Below are positions 16,505 through 24,746 of a DNA stretch of 64,000 nt, piece after piece. The first letter of the stretch is position 1; every line of letters begins with the position of its first letter. Under the pieces are notes generated by a model. That model was not told the origin of the DNA, searched no databases, and was given only the letters and a program-made list of their open reading frames with translations. The DNA comes from Phenylobacterium sp. CCH9-H3. GTDB taxonomy: Bacteria; Pseudomonadota; Alphaproteobacteria; Caulobacterales; Caulobacteraceae. Both the position numbers and the translations under genes were made by a program. Location of the stretch: NCBI RefSeq assembly GCF_001557235.1, contig NZ_LSJI01000103.1, forward strand, positions 1 to 64,000, written 5' to 3'.

Positions 16505-19408
16505 ATGAATCTGCGCCATCCGCGCCTGCGCGGCCTGCGGCATGTCTGGCTCGCCACGACGGCGACAGTCGCGATCCATAGCGGCGCCCACGCAGCCGAG
16601 ACGGCGCCGGAAGCGGACAAGGCCGAAGTCATTGAGGAGGTGGTGGTCACGGGGTCGCGCATCCAGCGCGACGGCTACGCCACGCCCACGCCCGTCGCGT
16701 CGCTCCCCGCAGAGCAGCTTCTGAAGGCTGCGCCCGGGACGATCTTCGAGGCCTTGGCCACACTTCCGCAAATGGCCAACACCTCGACGTCGATCAACAC
16801 AACCCACCAGAACATCGGCCTTGTCCCGGGCACGGTGTTCAATCTGCGGGGGCTCGGCAGAACCCGCACCCTGGTCCTGATGGACGGTACGCGCTTCGCG
16901 CCGACCTACCAGGACGGCACGGTCGATGTAGACATCATCCCGCAGATGCTGGTCCAGCGGGTCGAGACCGTGACCGGCGGCGCGTCGGCCGTCTACGGGT
17001 CCGACGCCGTCGCCGGGGTGGTCAACTTCATCCTCGACAAGACCTTCACCGGAACCAAGATCACCGCCCAGGGCGGAGTTTCGAGCCGGGGGGACTACGA
17101 GAACTACAATCTCGGGCTGACCCATGGCCGCGACCTCGGCGAGCGCACTCACATCCTGGCGAGCGCCAACTACGTGGAGAACTGGGGCTTTCGCGCCAAT
17201 GAGCGACCTCAGTACTACCTTTATGGTTTCCAGGCCGGCCAGGTCGTCGGCTCGACGGCGGCGGCGGGAACGGCGGCCAATCCGCGTGTCACCGTGCTCA
17301 ATTCGGTCTGGAACGTCGTCCCATGGCAAGCGATCGCCACGTCGGGCCCGTTCCGAGGCGCGGTCATCTTCGGAAATGGCGAGTACCATCTCCCGGCGAT
17401 CAGCGGGCTTCCCACCGGTTCGGCCGCCGTCTTTGTCGTGCCGCCGACGCAGCAAGGTGGCCGCTATCCCCTGCCGGGCGGTGGCACGTCCGACCTGACG
17501 ACTGTGCCGGACGACTGGACCCAGGCGCCGCATACGCGCAACGCGACGGTGTTCGCGCGGATCAATCATGATTTCGGCGGCGATCTGACTGGGTTTGTAC
17601 AGGCCGGCGGCGCCAAGTTCTCGCTCGACAACCTGGGCCATGCTCCGTTCACGACCGGGACGCGGATCTTCAGCGGCAATCCCTATCTGCCGGCGGCGCT
17701 GCAAGGGATGCTCACGACCTCGAACACGCCCTTCTTCACCTTCTCCCGTCAGTACACGGGCATCGGAAGCCAGGAGTCCGGCACCGACCTAACACACTTC
17801 AACCTCGGGGCCGGGCTGGACGGCAAGGTAGACCGGTTCGCCTGGCGGCTGCGCTATCAGCACGGCCAGTCGGATCTGCGGGGCTTCTACAACAAGATGA
17901 TTGTCGCCACGAACTTCGCGGCGGCGTCCGATGCTGTGCGGGACTCCAGCGGCAGGATCGTCTGCGCGCCCACGCTGAGTCCGGATCCCGCCGTCCGCGC
18001 CCGCTACGCCGGTTGCGTGCCATTTTCGGTGTTCGGCGACGAAATCTCGCCGGCCGCCTTCGACTACATCACCGGCAACTCCGTCTATAAGACGAAGAAC
18101 CGTAGCGACATCATCACGGCCGACATTTCCGGAGACCTGTTCGACCTATGGGCGGGTCCGGTCTCGGCCGCCGCCGGGTTTGAGTTCCGTCGCAACACGC
18201 TGGATCTGCGCAGCAACTCAGACCCGAGCATCCTCTACGACATCACCGGCCTGAGAGCGATCACCGCACAGCCGGCGCGGTTCTTCTTCAACAATGTCGG
18301 TGTCGCCGACGGGTCCGTGAACGTGAAGGAAGGCTTCGCTGAGATCGCCATCCCTCTCGCCAAGGACATGGCGTTTGCGAAGGCGCTCGAGCTCAACGGC
18401 GCCGTGCGCTACACCGACTACAGCACGAGCGGTCCCGTGACGACCTGGAAGGGCGGCTTCAGCTGGTCGCCGATCGAGGATGTGCGCTTCCGCCTGACAC
18501 GCTCGCGCGACATCCGCGCGCCGAACCTTCAGGAACTGTTCCTGGGGCCAACGCAGAACCAGGCGGGCTTCACCGACCAACACACCGCGGCCACGTCCGG
18601 CCTACTGACCATCATCGGTGGCGGCAACCCGGACCTGCGTCCAGAAAAGGCTGACACGCTGACCTACGGCGTCGTGCTGCAGCCCCGGTTCCTTCCGGGC
18701 TTCCGCCTGTCGGTGGACTACTATGACATCAAGATCAATGACGCGATCTTCTCGCTGACGACGGCCAACATCGTCGCCACCTGCGAGCTGAGCGGGGGAA
18801 CATCCTCGGTCTGCGACCTGATCAAGCGTCCGCTGCCGTTCGCCGATCGGACGCCCGCCAACTTCCCGCTCAGCATCCGAACGGTGCCGATCAACCTCTC
18901 CAAGTTCCAGACGCGTGGCATCGACATCGCCTCGAGCTACCGAACCGAGATTGGCGAGGGCGTCCTGAACGCCTCGCTGGCGGTGACCTATCTGAAGAGT
19001 TTCAAGACGCAGGATTCCCCCACGACGCCAAGCATCCAGTACGCGGGGAAGACGGACACTCACTTCCTCCCCAAGGTGCGCGGCAACTTGGCGCTCGACT
19101 ATCAGATTGGCGACTGGTCGCTGTTCCTGCAGGAGGAGTTGATCGGAAAGGTCTCGTGGGGGCCGCTGTTTGTTTATGCGAACCCTGATCTACCCAAGGT
19201 GCTCTACACCCACGTCACGGTCTCGCGCCGGATGAAGGTCGGCGGGGCGGACGCGGAACTGTTCGTCAACGTGCGCAACCTCTTCGACAAGGACGCACCG
19301 ATCTACACCGGCGACAGTCCCGCGCCGGCCTCGATCCTCGACACGCAGACGCGAGTCTACGACGTCGTGGGACGCACGTTCACGGGCGGGGTGCGACTAC
19401 GATTCTAG
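16505..19408 (+). CDS. TonB-dependent outer-membrane receptor (large)
   Basis: A 967-residue receptor. A long signal peptide (cleavage probably after SGAHA) is followed by the TonB box EEVVVTGSRI, a plug with GVVNFILDKTFTG, and a barrel ending in RTFTGGVRLRF with terminal Phe. This type (RPEKADTLTYGVV, plus long extracellular loops with CAPTLSPDP...GCVPF cysteines) is common in Caulobacterales and Sphingomonadales for nutrient uptake. AGGGGG lies 5-6 bases before the ATG at 16505; a GTG six bases earlier is the other option. Probably controlled by the TetR-type protein upstream. Confidence 0.92.
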   Translation: MNLRHPRLRGLRHVWLATTATVAIHSGAHAAETAPEADKAEVIEEVVVTGSRIQRDGYATPTPVASLPAEQLLKAAPGTIFEALATLPQMANTSTSINTTHQNIGLVPGTVFNLRGLGRTRTLVLMDGTRFAPTYQDGTVDVDIIPQMLVQRVETVTGGASAVYGSDAVAGVVNFILDKTFTGTKITAQGGVSSRGDYENYNLGLTHGRDLGERTHILASANYVENWGFRANERPQYYLYGFQAGQVVGSTAAAGTAANPRVTVLNSVWNVVPWQAIATSGPFRGAVIFGNGEYHLPAISGLPTGSAAVFVVPPTQQGGRYPLPGGGTSDLTTVPDDWTQAPHTRNATVFARINHDFGGDLTGFVQAGGAKFSLDNLGHAPFTTGTRIFSGNPYLPAALQGMLTTSNTPFFTFSRQYTGIGSQESGTDLTHFNLGAGLDGKVDRFAWRLRYQHGQSDLRGFYNKMIVATNFAAASDAVRDSSGRIVCAPTLSPDPAVRARYAGCVPFSVFGDEISPAAFDYITGNSVYKTKNRSDIITADISGDLFDLWAGPVSAAAGFEFRRNTLDLRSNSDPSILYDITGLRAITAQPARFFFNNVGVADGSVNVKEGFAEIAIPLAKDMAFAKALELNGAVRYTDYSTSGPVTTWKGGFSWSPIEDVRFRLTRSRDIRAPNLQELFLGPTQNQAGFTDQHTAATSGLLTIIGGGNPDLRPEKADTLTYGVVLQPRFLPGFRLSVDYYDIKINDAIFSLTTANIVATCELSGGTSSVCDLIKRPLPFADRTPANFPLSIRTVPINLSKFQTRGIDIASSYRTEIGEGVLNASLAVTYLKSFKTQDSPTTPSIQYAGKTDTHFLPKVRGNLALDYQIGDWSLFLQEELIGKVSWGPLFVYANPDLPKVLYTHVTVSRRMKVGGADAELFVNVRNLFDKDAPIYTGDSPAPASILDTQTRVYDVVGRTFTGGVRLRF

Positions 19409-19847
19409 TGAAGGCGCTCTAAAGGCGGCGCAAATCTAGCCGGAGGCGCACCTTGCGGCTCCGGCTGGGCTCGACTCAGGCTGCCCGACGCGCCGATCAC
19501 AACCTCCCACGAGGCGCGATGATCCGATGCGATCAGACGCCCGCGCGCGCTCGATGCATGCCGGCGCAGCTGCGTCAGCGCCGAGCCGGCCGCGCTCTAC
19601 GCGACCTTGGACGCTGTCGGGCTGCCTAGCACCTTCGTCGCCCTTGGGGCGACCTGCCGGTGGCTTCGCTTCTGGCGCGCGGGCCTGCGACGCTCTTCGT
19701 GGCCGGGGTGACCTTCGGGTTGCTGAGCGTGCGCGCGGCCGCGGGTCGCGCGGCCGGTGCGATCTCCGGTCGCCATGCTCCGTCCGAAAGATCAACAATA
19801 GAACGGGGCGCCTCAGTGAAGCTTGGAGCCCGGAAAGCCGGCGGGCG
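19409..19847. other. gene-free junction before the conjugative element; possible decayed membrane-protein remnant
   Basis: No intact gene is seen in these 439 bases. One frame reads AEPAALYATLDAVGLPSTFV from about 19580 and the next frame continues with SLLARGPATLFVAGVTFGLL around 19660-19720. This would look like one membrane protein interrupted by a frameshift, but I cannot name it. This is where the left boundary of the conjugative element should lie. I found no copy of the right-end sequence (38396-38416) here. Confidence 0.3.
19438..19466. terminator. hairpin after TonB receptor gene
   Basis: AGCCGGAG (19438-19445) pairs perfectly with CTCCGGCT (19459-19466) across a 13-base loop, 30 bp past the stop of the receptor gene. 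No T run follows, so it may be a weak or Rho-assisted terminator, or only an mRNA-stabilising hairpin. Confidence 0.35.
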
Positions 19848-20300
19848 CTATGCCTTCGGAGGCCCCTTACCACGCATTGCGCGGATCTGAGTTCTGCCCA
19901 ACTCCGCCAACTGGTCGTACAGCTGCATGTGAGCGTCGAGCACGGTGAGCGGGTCCACGGCGGCGACGGCATCCTGCGTGGCGTCATCGAACTCGTCGAC
20001 GGCGCTGGACTGGATCAGCATGAACTTGTTCTGCGCGAAGACGTGGGCGATGCGCGGCTTGCGCAGCAGGAAAGCGGCCACGATTGCGTTCTGGTCAACC
20101 TCGAGAATTTCGGCGAAGCGCGCGACGCGCGCGAGCAGCAGGCCGGTCGTGCCGTTCTCGAAATCCTGATAGGCGCGCGTCGAGATGCCCATGCGTTGCG
20201 CCATCACTGGCGGACGGATGCCCCGCAGTTTCCGCAAAGGCTTGAGGATGAGGGGCGCAAGTTCGGCAAAGACATGGTGGTCTGGGTCCTTCGCAACCAT
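19848..20300 (-). CDS. XRE-type helix-turn-helix regulator
   Basis: A 150-residue protein. The helix-turn-helix at about residues 33-53 (MAQRMGISTRAYQDFENG) is of the Cro/C1 (XRE) kind, followed by a helical half without clear relatives. It is divergent from traG across 189 bp, the usual place for the repressor of conjugation genes in this type of element. The gap holds a nested inverted repeat at 20415-20450. It probably controls its own and traG transcription. Confidence 0.7.
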   Translation of the reverse strand: MVAKDPDHHVFAELAPLILKPLRKLRGIRPPVMAQRMGISTRAYQDFENGTTGLLLARVARFAEILEVDQNAIVAAFLLRKPRIAHVFAQNKFMLIQSSAVDEFDDATQDAVAAVDPLTVLDAHMQLYDQLAELGRTQIRAMRGKGPPKA

Positions 20301-20414
20301 GGCAATCGTCCCGAGGCCAACGCGACTTATCGTGGAGTAGGCGGCACGCCGCGCGCGATCAAGCGGTGCTAAGCGTGTTGCCTCCCTCGCAATACGGGTT
20401 CGACCGGTGCGAAA

Positions 20415-20450
20415 TGCGCCATTCGGCAGGATTTCTGCCGTGATTGCGCA
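20415..20450. promoter_or_regulatory. nested inverted repeat between XRE gene and traG
   Basis: CGGCAG (20424-20429) and CTGCCG (20435-20440) form a perfect dyad with 5-base spacer GATTT. Outside it TGCGC (20415-20419) and GCGCA (20446-20450) form a second pair. The segment lies in the divergent promoter region and 40 bp before the earliest start of traG. This is a reasonable operator for the XRE regulator, though no binding can be shown from sequence. Confidence 0.4.
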
Positions 20451-20489
20451 GCCGTTCTTCCGAGTATTCCGAAAACATAGACCCCGACG

Positions 20490-22439
20490 GTGTTCGCTGG
20501 AACATTCGTCGAGTTGTCGTCATTTCTGTGGATATCAGTAACCTGCCGCGGGTGCAGTGTCTTGGGTTCGGGTCTTCGCGTAGCAGGTGGGGTCCTTGGC
20601 GTGGCGTTAGGCCTCCAGGCCGCCACCCAGTTCGTCGGCTGGACCTTCGCTTGGTCGTCCGCCCTGGGTCCTGGACTCACCGTCTCCAGCGACCTCGTTC
20701 TCTACCCGCCCTGGCGCGTGGTCGCGTGGCGCGCGGCCTTTGCCGATCAGGCTCCAAAGGTGTTCTCGGCTGCCGGCTCCTTGGTCCTGCTCGGGACCGC
20801 AGGCGGCCTCGGCCTTGCGGTGCTTTTTGGTGGCGAGCCTACCGCGCGGCGGGCGCGTGGCTGGGGCGGACGCGCCGAGGCAAGGGAGGCGGGCCTTCTC
20901 GCCAAGGCCGGCTGCGTTCTCGGTGAACTGCACGGGCGACTCCTCATCACGGCCGACCTCCGCCCGACCCTCGTCACCGGCGGCACCCGCAGCGGCAAGG
21001 GCCGCGGCCACGTCGTGCCCAGCCTGTTGAGCTGGACCGAGAGCGCCATGGTGCACGATCCGAAGGGCGAGCTCTGGGAGACCACGGCGGGATGGCGCAG
21101 CAGCTTCTCCCATGCGCTACGCTTCAATCCACGCGAGCTGCAGTCGGCGCGGTGGAACCCGCTGGCCGAAATCCAGCCGGGCGCGACGGAGCTCGCACAG
21201 GTCCAGCGCCTGGTCGCGATCCTGTCCGACCCCGGGGGTGTGAGGGACGATGAGGCGATCTGGGACAAGTCGGCCTCGGAGATCCTCGAGGCCGTCATTC
21301 TTCACGTGCTCTACGCTTCCGAAGACACCGACAAGACGCTGCTGAAAGTGCGCGAGCTGTTGGCCGATCTCGACGAGGCGGCCGAGGCAATGCTGCGCAC
21401 GCAACACCGGGTCGGCCCCGGTGGCGAGCCCGAGACGCATCCGTTCGTCCGCACCGCCGTGAAGGGCTACGCGGCGATGCACGACCGCTTTCGTACGTCT
21501 GTTCAGGGCACCGCGCGCTCGTACCTGAAGTGGCTCGCCGGCGACGATGTGGAACGCTGCCTTTCGGCCTCGGACTTCGCGGTGGGCGACCTGATGTGCG
21601 CGACCGCGCCCGTGAGCCTCTACGTCCAGGTGGCGCCCGCCGACGCCGCGGCGCTGAAGCCGCTGGTGCGGCTCCTCTTCTATGCGGCGGCGCAGAGTCT
21701 GACGGCGCATGAGAAGACCGATGCCGGTGGGCGACCGAAGCGGCACAGGCTGCTCATGGCGATGGACGAGTTCCCGCTGCTCGGCCGGGTCGAGTTCTTT
21801 GAGAAGAGCCTGCGCCTGATGAGCGGCTACGGGCTGAAGACGATGTTCGTGGCCCAGAGCCTCAACGACATCGTCGAGACCTATGGCCCGAACAACACCA
21901 TCCTCGACAACTGCTTCGTCTACACGGCCTTCGCCGCGCTGGATCCGCGGACCCAGGACAAGGTCTCCAGGCTGACCGGCACCATCTCCGAAGTCCGCAC
22001 CACCCGCAGTGGCCCGGCCGGCCTGGGGGCGGGCCGAAGCAGCGTTTCGCGTTCGGAGGTCGAGCGACCGCTTCTGGAGCCCGGTGAGATCCGCGGTCTG
22101 GCCGACGACGAACAGCTGGTCTTCGTCGCGGGCCACAAACCGATGAGAACCCGCAAGGTTCGCTATGACGCGCGGGAGCCTTTCCGCAGCCGCGCGGCCG
22201 TGCCTGCGCCGGTGGACGAGCGCATCGACACGCCGGGGCGCATGGCGCACCCGTGGGCGGGCCGCCGCGCCCTGGGAGAAGACCTCACGGCCAGCCTCCC
22301 GCTCTTCAAGGAAGTCGCCGCCGCCATGGACGAGAAGAAGGCGGTCGCAAAGGCGGCCGAGATCTACGAGCGGGTGGCCCACGACTATGCGGCCCAGGAG
22401 GCCGTGCTCGATCAGCTGCAAGGACGGCGCAATGGCTAG
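20490..22439 (+). CDS. traG: conjugal transfer coupling protein TraG/VirD4
   Basis: Up to 649 residues: hydrophobic N-terminal segments, then the hexameric ATPase domain with Walker A GGTRSGKGRG at about residue 164 and Walker B LLMAMDEFPLLG near 426. The coupling protein recruits the relaxase-DNA complex to the secretion channel at the inner membrane. The start is uncertain: GTG 20490 is the longest option; TTG 20562 would begin just before the first membrane segment as in relatives. The stop overlaps the copG-like gene by 8 bp. Order traG-copG-trbB matches Tn4371-type elements. Confidence 0.93.
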   Translation: MFAGTFVELSSFLWISVTCRGCSVLGSGLRVAGGVLGVALGLQAATQFVGWTFAWSSALGPGLTVSSDLVLYPPWRVVAWRAAFADQAPKVFSAAGSLVLLGTAGGLGLAVLFGGEPTARRARGWGGRAEAREAGLLAKAGCVLGELHGRLLITADLRPTLVTGGTRSGKGRGHVVPSLLSWTESAMVHDPKGELWETTAGWRSSFSHALRFNPRELQSARWNPLAEIQPGATELAQVQRLVAILSDPGGVRDDEAIWDKSASEILEAVILHVLYASEDTDKTLLKVRELLADLDEAAEAMLRTQHRVGPGGEPETHPFVRTAVKGYAAMHDRFRTSVQGTARSYLKWLAGDDVERCLSASDFAVGDLMCATAPVSLYVQVAPADAAALKPLVRLLFYAAAQSLTAHEKTDAGGRPKRHRLLMAMDEFPLLGRVEFFEKSLRLMSGYGLKTMFVAQSLNDIVETYGPNNTILDNCFVYTAFAALDPRTQDKVSRLTGTISEVRTTRSGPAGLGAGRSSVSRSEVERPLLEPGEIRGLADDEQLVFVAGHKPMRTRKVRYDAREPFRSRAAVPAPVDERIDTPGRMAHPWAGRRALGEDLTASLPLFKEVAAAMDEKKAVAKAAEIYERVAHDYAAQEAVLDQLQGRRNG

Positions 22440-22881
22440 GCTGGACGACCGACCGACGCCCCGGGTGCAGGTCTACTTCGAGAACCCGAAGACCGAGGTG
22501 GCGCTGCGGCGAGAGGCGAGGGCGGGGCGGATGACGCTCAGTCGCGCGGCCGAGCAGGCCATCGCGCGGGGGCTTCAGCGCCGCCCGAACGCCGACCCGG
22601 AGGATCGGCTGCAGGCGCTGGACCGCGATCTTCGCGACCACATGCGCGCCACGGCGCGCGACATGACCATCGTCCAGGAGCTGCTGGTCGAATTTGCGCG
22701 CGCCTTCTTCACGCGGCTGCCCGACACGACCGCCGACCAGGACCCGGTGCTGCGCGCCGCCGTCGAGGTGCGCATCGAACGGCTGCTGGACGCCGCCGCG
22801 CATCGGATCGCCAACGGCGGCGGCCGCGTCGCCGAGGCGCCCGCTGGCTCGGAGGCGCGCACCATCCTGGCGGCGGAATGA
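22432..22881 (+). CDS. CopG/ribbon-helix-helix-like protein of the tra-trb cluster
   Basis: A 149-residue protein with an N-terminal segment PRVQVYFENPKTEVALRREA and then TLSRAAEQAIARGL, which fits a ribbon-helix-helix DNA-binding fold, followed by a helical tail. A CopG-like gene at this position between traG and trbB is regular in Tn4371-type and alphaproteobacterial ICEs. It may regulate the trb operon or assist DNA processing. It overlaps traG by 8 bp and trbB by 4 bp (ATGA), indicating translational coupling. Confidence 0.65.
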   Translation: MARLDDRPTPRVQVYFENPKTEVALRREARAGRMTLSRAAEQAIARGLQRRPNADPEDRLQALDRDLRDHMRATARDMTIVQELLVEFARAFFTRLPDTTADQDPVLRAAVEVRIERLLDAAAHRIANGGGRVAEAPAGSEARTILAAE

Positions 22882-23831
22882 GCGCCGAAGCCCTCGCCGA
22901 CGCCCGCAAACGCGAGGCGTTGGATCACGCCCTCGGCGCGGAGATCCTGACGGCGCTCGGCGAGCCGGATGTGGTCGAGGTGCTCGCCAATCCGGATGGA
23001 CGGTTGATCATCGACCGGCTCGGCGAGGGCCGCCAGCCGCTGGAGGTGCGCCTCACCCCTCAGGCCCGGGAACGCGTGATCCGGCTGGTGGCGGACTATG
23101 TTGGCGAGCCGATCACCCGAGAGGATCCCCGGCTCGCGGGCGTGCTGCCGACGGGGGAGCGCTTTCAGGGGTTCCTGCCGCCGGTCACGACCCAGCCGGC
23201 CTTCTCGGTGCGCAAGCGTCCCGCGGTGATCTGGTCGCTCGAGGCCTACGTGGAGATCGGCATTCTGAGCCAGCGCCACGCGGAGATCCTGCGCGAGGCC
23301 GTGGCCGCGCGGCGCAATCTGGTCATCTCGGGCGGGGCAGGGTCCGGGAAGACGACGCTCGCAAACGCGATCCTGGCGGAACCGGCGTTCGCCGCGGACC
23401 GTGTCTTCCTGATCGAGGATACGCCCGAGCTGCAGTGCTCAGCCTGGGACCTCGTCGCTGTGCTCACACGCCGGCGCCCGCGGCCGATCACGGTCGCCGA
23501 CCTGGTGCGCGACGCGCTGCGAATGCGGCCCGACCGCATCGTCATTGGCGAGATGCGGGAGGGCCAGGCGGCGCTCGAAACCCTCAAGGCCTGGAACACG
23601 GGCCATCCCGGAGGCGTCACCACGGTGCACGCCAACTCCGCCGAAGAGGTGCTGTTCCGGCTCGAGGACCTGCTGGCAGAGGTAACGGCAAATCCCCCGC
23701 GGCGCCTCATCGCCCAGGCCGTCGACCTGATCGTGCACATTCAGCGCGCCGGCGCCGCGCGTCGGGTCGAGGGCCTACTGGTCCGGGACAAGGCCGAAGG
23801 CGGCAGCGGCTACCGCGTCGTGCCGGCCTAG
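22878..23831 (+). CDS. trbB: conjugal transfer ATPase TrbB (VirB11-like)
   Basis: A 317-residue secretion ATPase. Walker A SGGAGSGKTTLA is at about residues 151-162; VFLIEDTPELQC, MRPDRIVIGEMR (Walker B region) and HPGGVTTVHANSAEE (His box) follow in the regular order. It is the cytoplasmic hexamer that powers pilus assembly and substrate transfer in P-type type IV secretion systems. It starts inside the preceding stop (ATGA). Unlike most trb operons, a 318-bp gap follows before trbC. Confidence 0.94.
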   Translation: MSAEALADARKREALDHALGAEILTALGEPDVVEVLANPDGRLIIDRLGEGRQPLEVRLTPQARERVIRLVADYVGEPITREDPRLAGVLPTGERFQGFLPPVTTQPAFSVRKRPAVIWSLEAYVEIGILSQRHAEILREAVAARRNLVISGGAGSGKTTLANAILAEPAFAADRVFLIEDTPELQCSAWDLVAVLTRRRPRPITVADLVRDALRMRPDRIVIGEMREGQAALETLKAWNTGHPGGVTTVHANSAEEVLFRLEDLLAEVTANPPRRLIAQAVDLIVHIQRAGAARRVEGLLVRDKAEGGSGYRVVPA

Positions 23832-24149
23832 CGCGCGCCCACTCGCCTCATTTCACGGCTGCCACCCTTTGAAGGCCGACCTGCGCCCTGCGTCCGGGCG
23901 TGATTGTGGCCGTAGTCCCGGAGCGTTTGCGGCGGGCTGCGCGGGCCCTTCGTCCGGTGGTCGGCTCGCCGCTCGCGCGTTTTCCCTTGGGGATCGCAGG
24001 TTGTCGGCGACGCGCGGGAGACTTGTCCGTGACGTGCAAATAACGCGCGGAAAACGTACAATATTTTTCCACAGATCGCAGTTGACAATACGAATCGTCT
24101 GGCGCTGACATTGCAACCATAGCGCGATGGAGCGCTCGGGATTGCATGG
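23832..24149. promoter_or_regulatory. 318-bp gap between trbB and trbC with an AT-rich core
   Basis: No gene is convincing here. The stretch 24035-24120 is markedly AT-rich for this window and contains TTGACA at 24082-24087, which could be a -35 element, and TACAATATTTTTCC at about 24057-24070. A separate promoter for trbC onward is likely. This could also be a site for transfer initiation, but no clear nick-region signature is visible. Confidence 0.35.
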
Positions 24150-24470
24150 ATGCGCAAGCTCTTCTCACGCGGCCTTTCGGTCGCGACGGCGACGTGCGGC
24201 CTGATGGCCGCCGGGCAGGCCTGGGCCGGCGGGGCGGGGATGCCCTGGGAGGGACCCCTGCAGCAGATCGTCGAGTCCGTCACGGGCCCGGTCGTGCAGG
24301 CCGCCGCGGTGATCGCAGTGGTGATCTTCGGGGCCGGGATCGCAATGAGCGAAAGCGGCTCCGGCATGCGGCGCGGGTTGGGGATCCTCTTCGGGCTCTC
24401 CATCGCCTTCGCGGCCTCGACCTTCTTCCTCGACTTCTTCGGCTTCGCCGGCGGCGCGGAAATCGCGTGA
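24150..24470 (+). CDS. trbC: conjugal pilin TrbC (VirB2-like)
   Basis: A 106-residue pilin precursor. A signal peptide ends near GQAWAGGAGMPWEG, and two hydrophobic helices (AAAVIAVVIFGAGIAM and GLGILFGLSIAFAASTFF) are separated by a short polar loop, the standard VirB2/TrbC layout. It forms the conjugative pilus. In RP4 the TrbC pilin is trimmed and cyclised by TraF, whose gene is present in this cluster. It overlaps trbD by one base. Confidence 0.9.
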   Translation: MRKLFSRGLSVATATCGLMAAGQAWAGGAGMPWEGPLQQIVESVTGPVVQAAAVIAVVIFGAGIAMSESGSGMRRGLGILFGLSIAFAASTFFLDFFGFAGGAEIA

Positions 24471-24739
24471 TGAGGGACCCCCTGCATCGCGAAGGCTGGG
24501 ATCTGCCGGTCGCCCAAGGCCTCGCCGAGCCCGTTCTGCTGGCGGGGATGCCCCGCGACTACGCGGTGGTGATGGGCACGGTGGCGCTCGTCCTCGGTCT
24601 GGCCCTACGGATCTGGTGGCTCGGGATCGGGTGGTGGGCGGTGGCTCACGCGCTTGGCCTCTACGTCGCGCGGGCCGACAAGCGCTTCTTCGACGTGCTG
24701 CGCCGCCATCTCGCCCGTCCCGGGCACCTGGACGTGTGA
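24470..24739 (+). CDS. trbD: conjugal transfer protein TrbD (VirB3-like)
   Basis: An 89-residue inner-membrane protein with a central hydrophobic pair (YAVVMGTVALVLGLALRIWW and GIGWWAVAHALGLYVARAD), matching TrbD/VirB3 in size and layout. It anchors the TrbE ATPase in the secretion complex. The ATG at 24470 uses the last base of the trbC stop. trbE follows after 7 bp. Confidence 0.88.
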   Translation: MRDPLHREGWDLPVAQGLAEPVLLAGMPRDYAVVMGTVALVLGLALRIWWLGIGWWAVAHALGLYVARADKRFFDVLRRHLARPGHLDV

Positions 24740-24746
24740 GGCGGTG

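Noticed and set aside
19527..20372. 281-codon plus-strand frame opposite the XRE gene
   Set aside because: Most of it is antisense to the helix-turn-helix gene and the rest lies in the decayed junction; no domain was recognisable.
23848..24168. Small frames on both strands in the trbB-trbC gap
   Set aside because: No conserved look, no good ribosome binding site, and the region is AT-rich as for a promoter.
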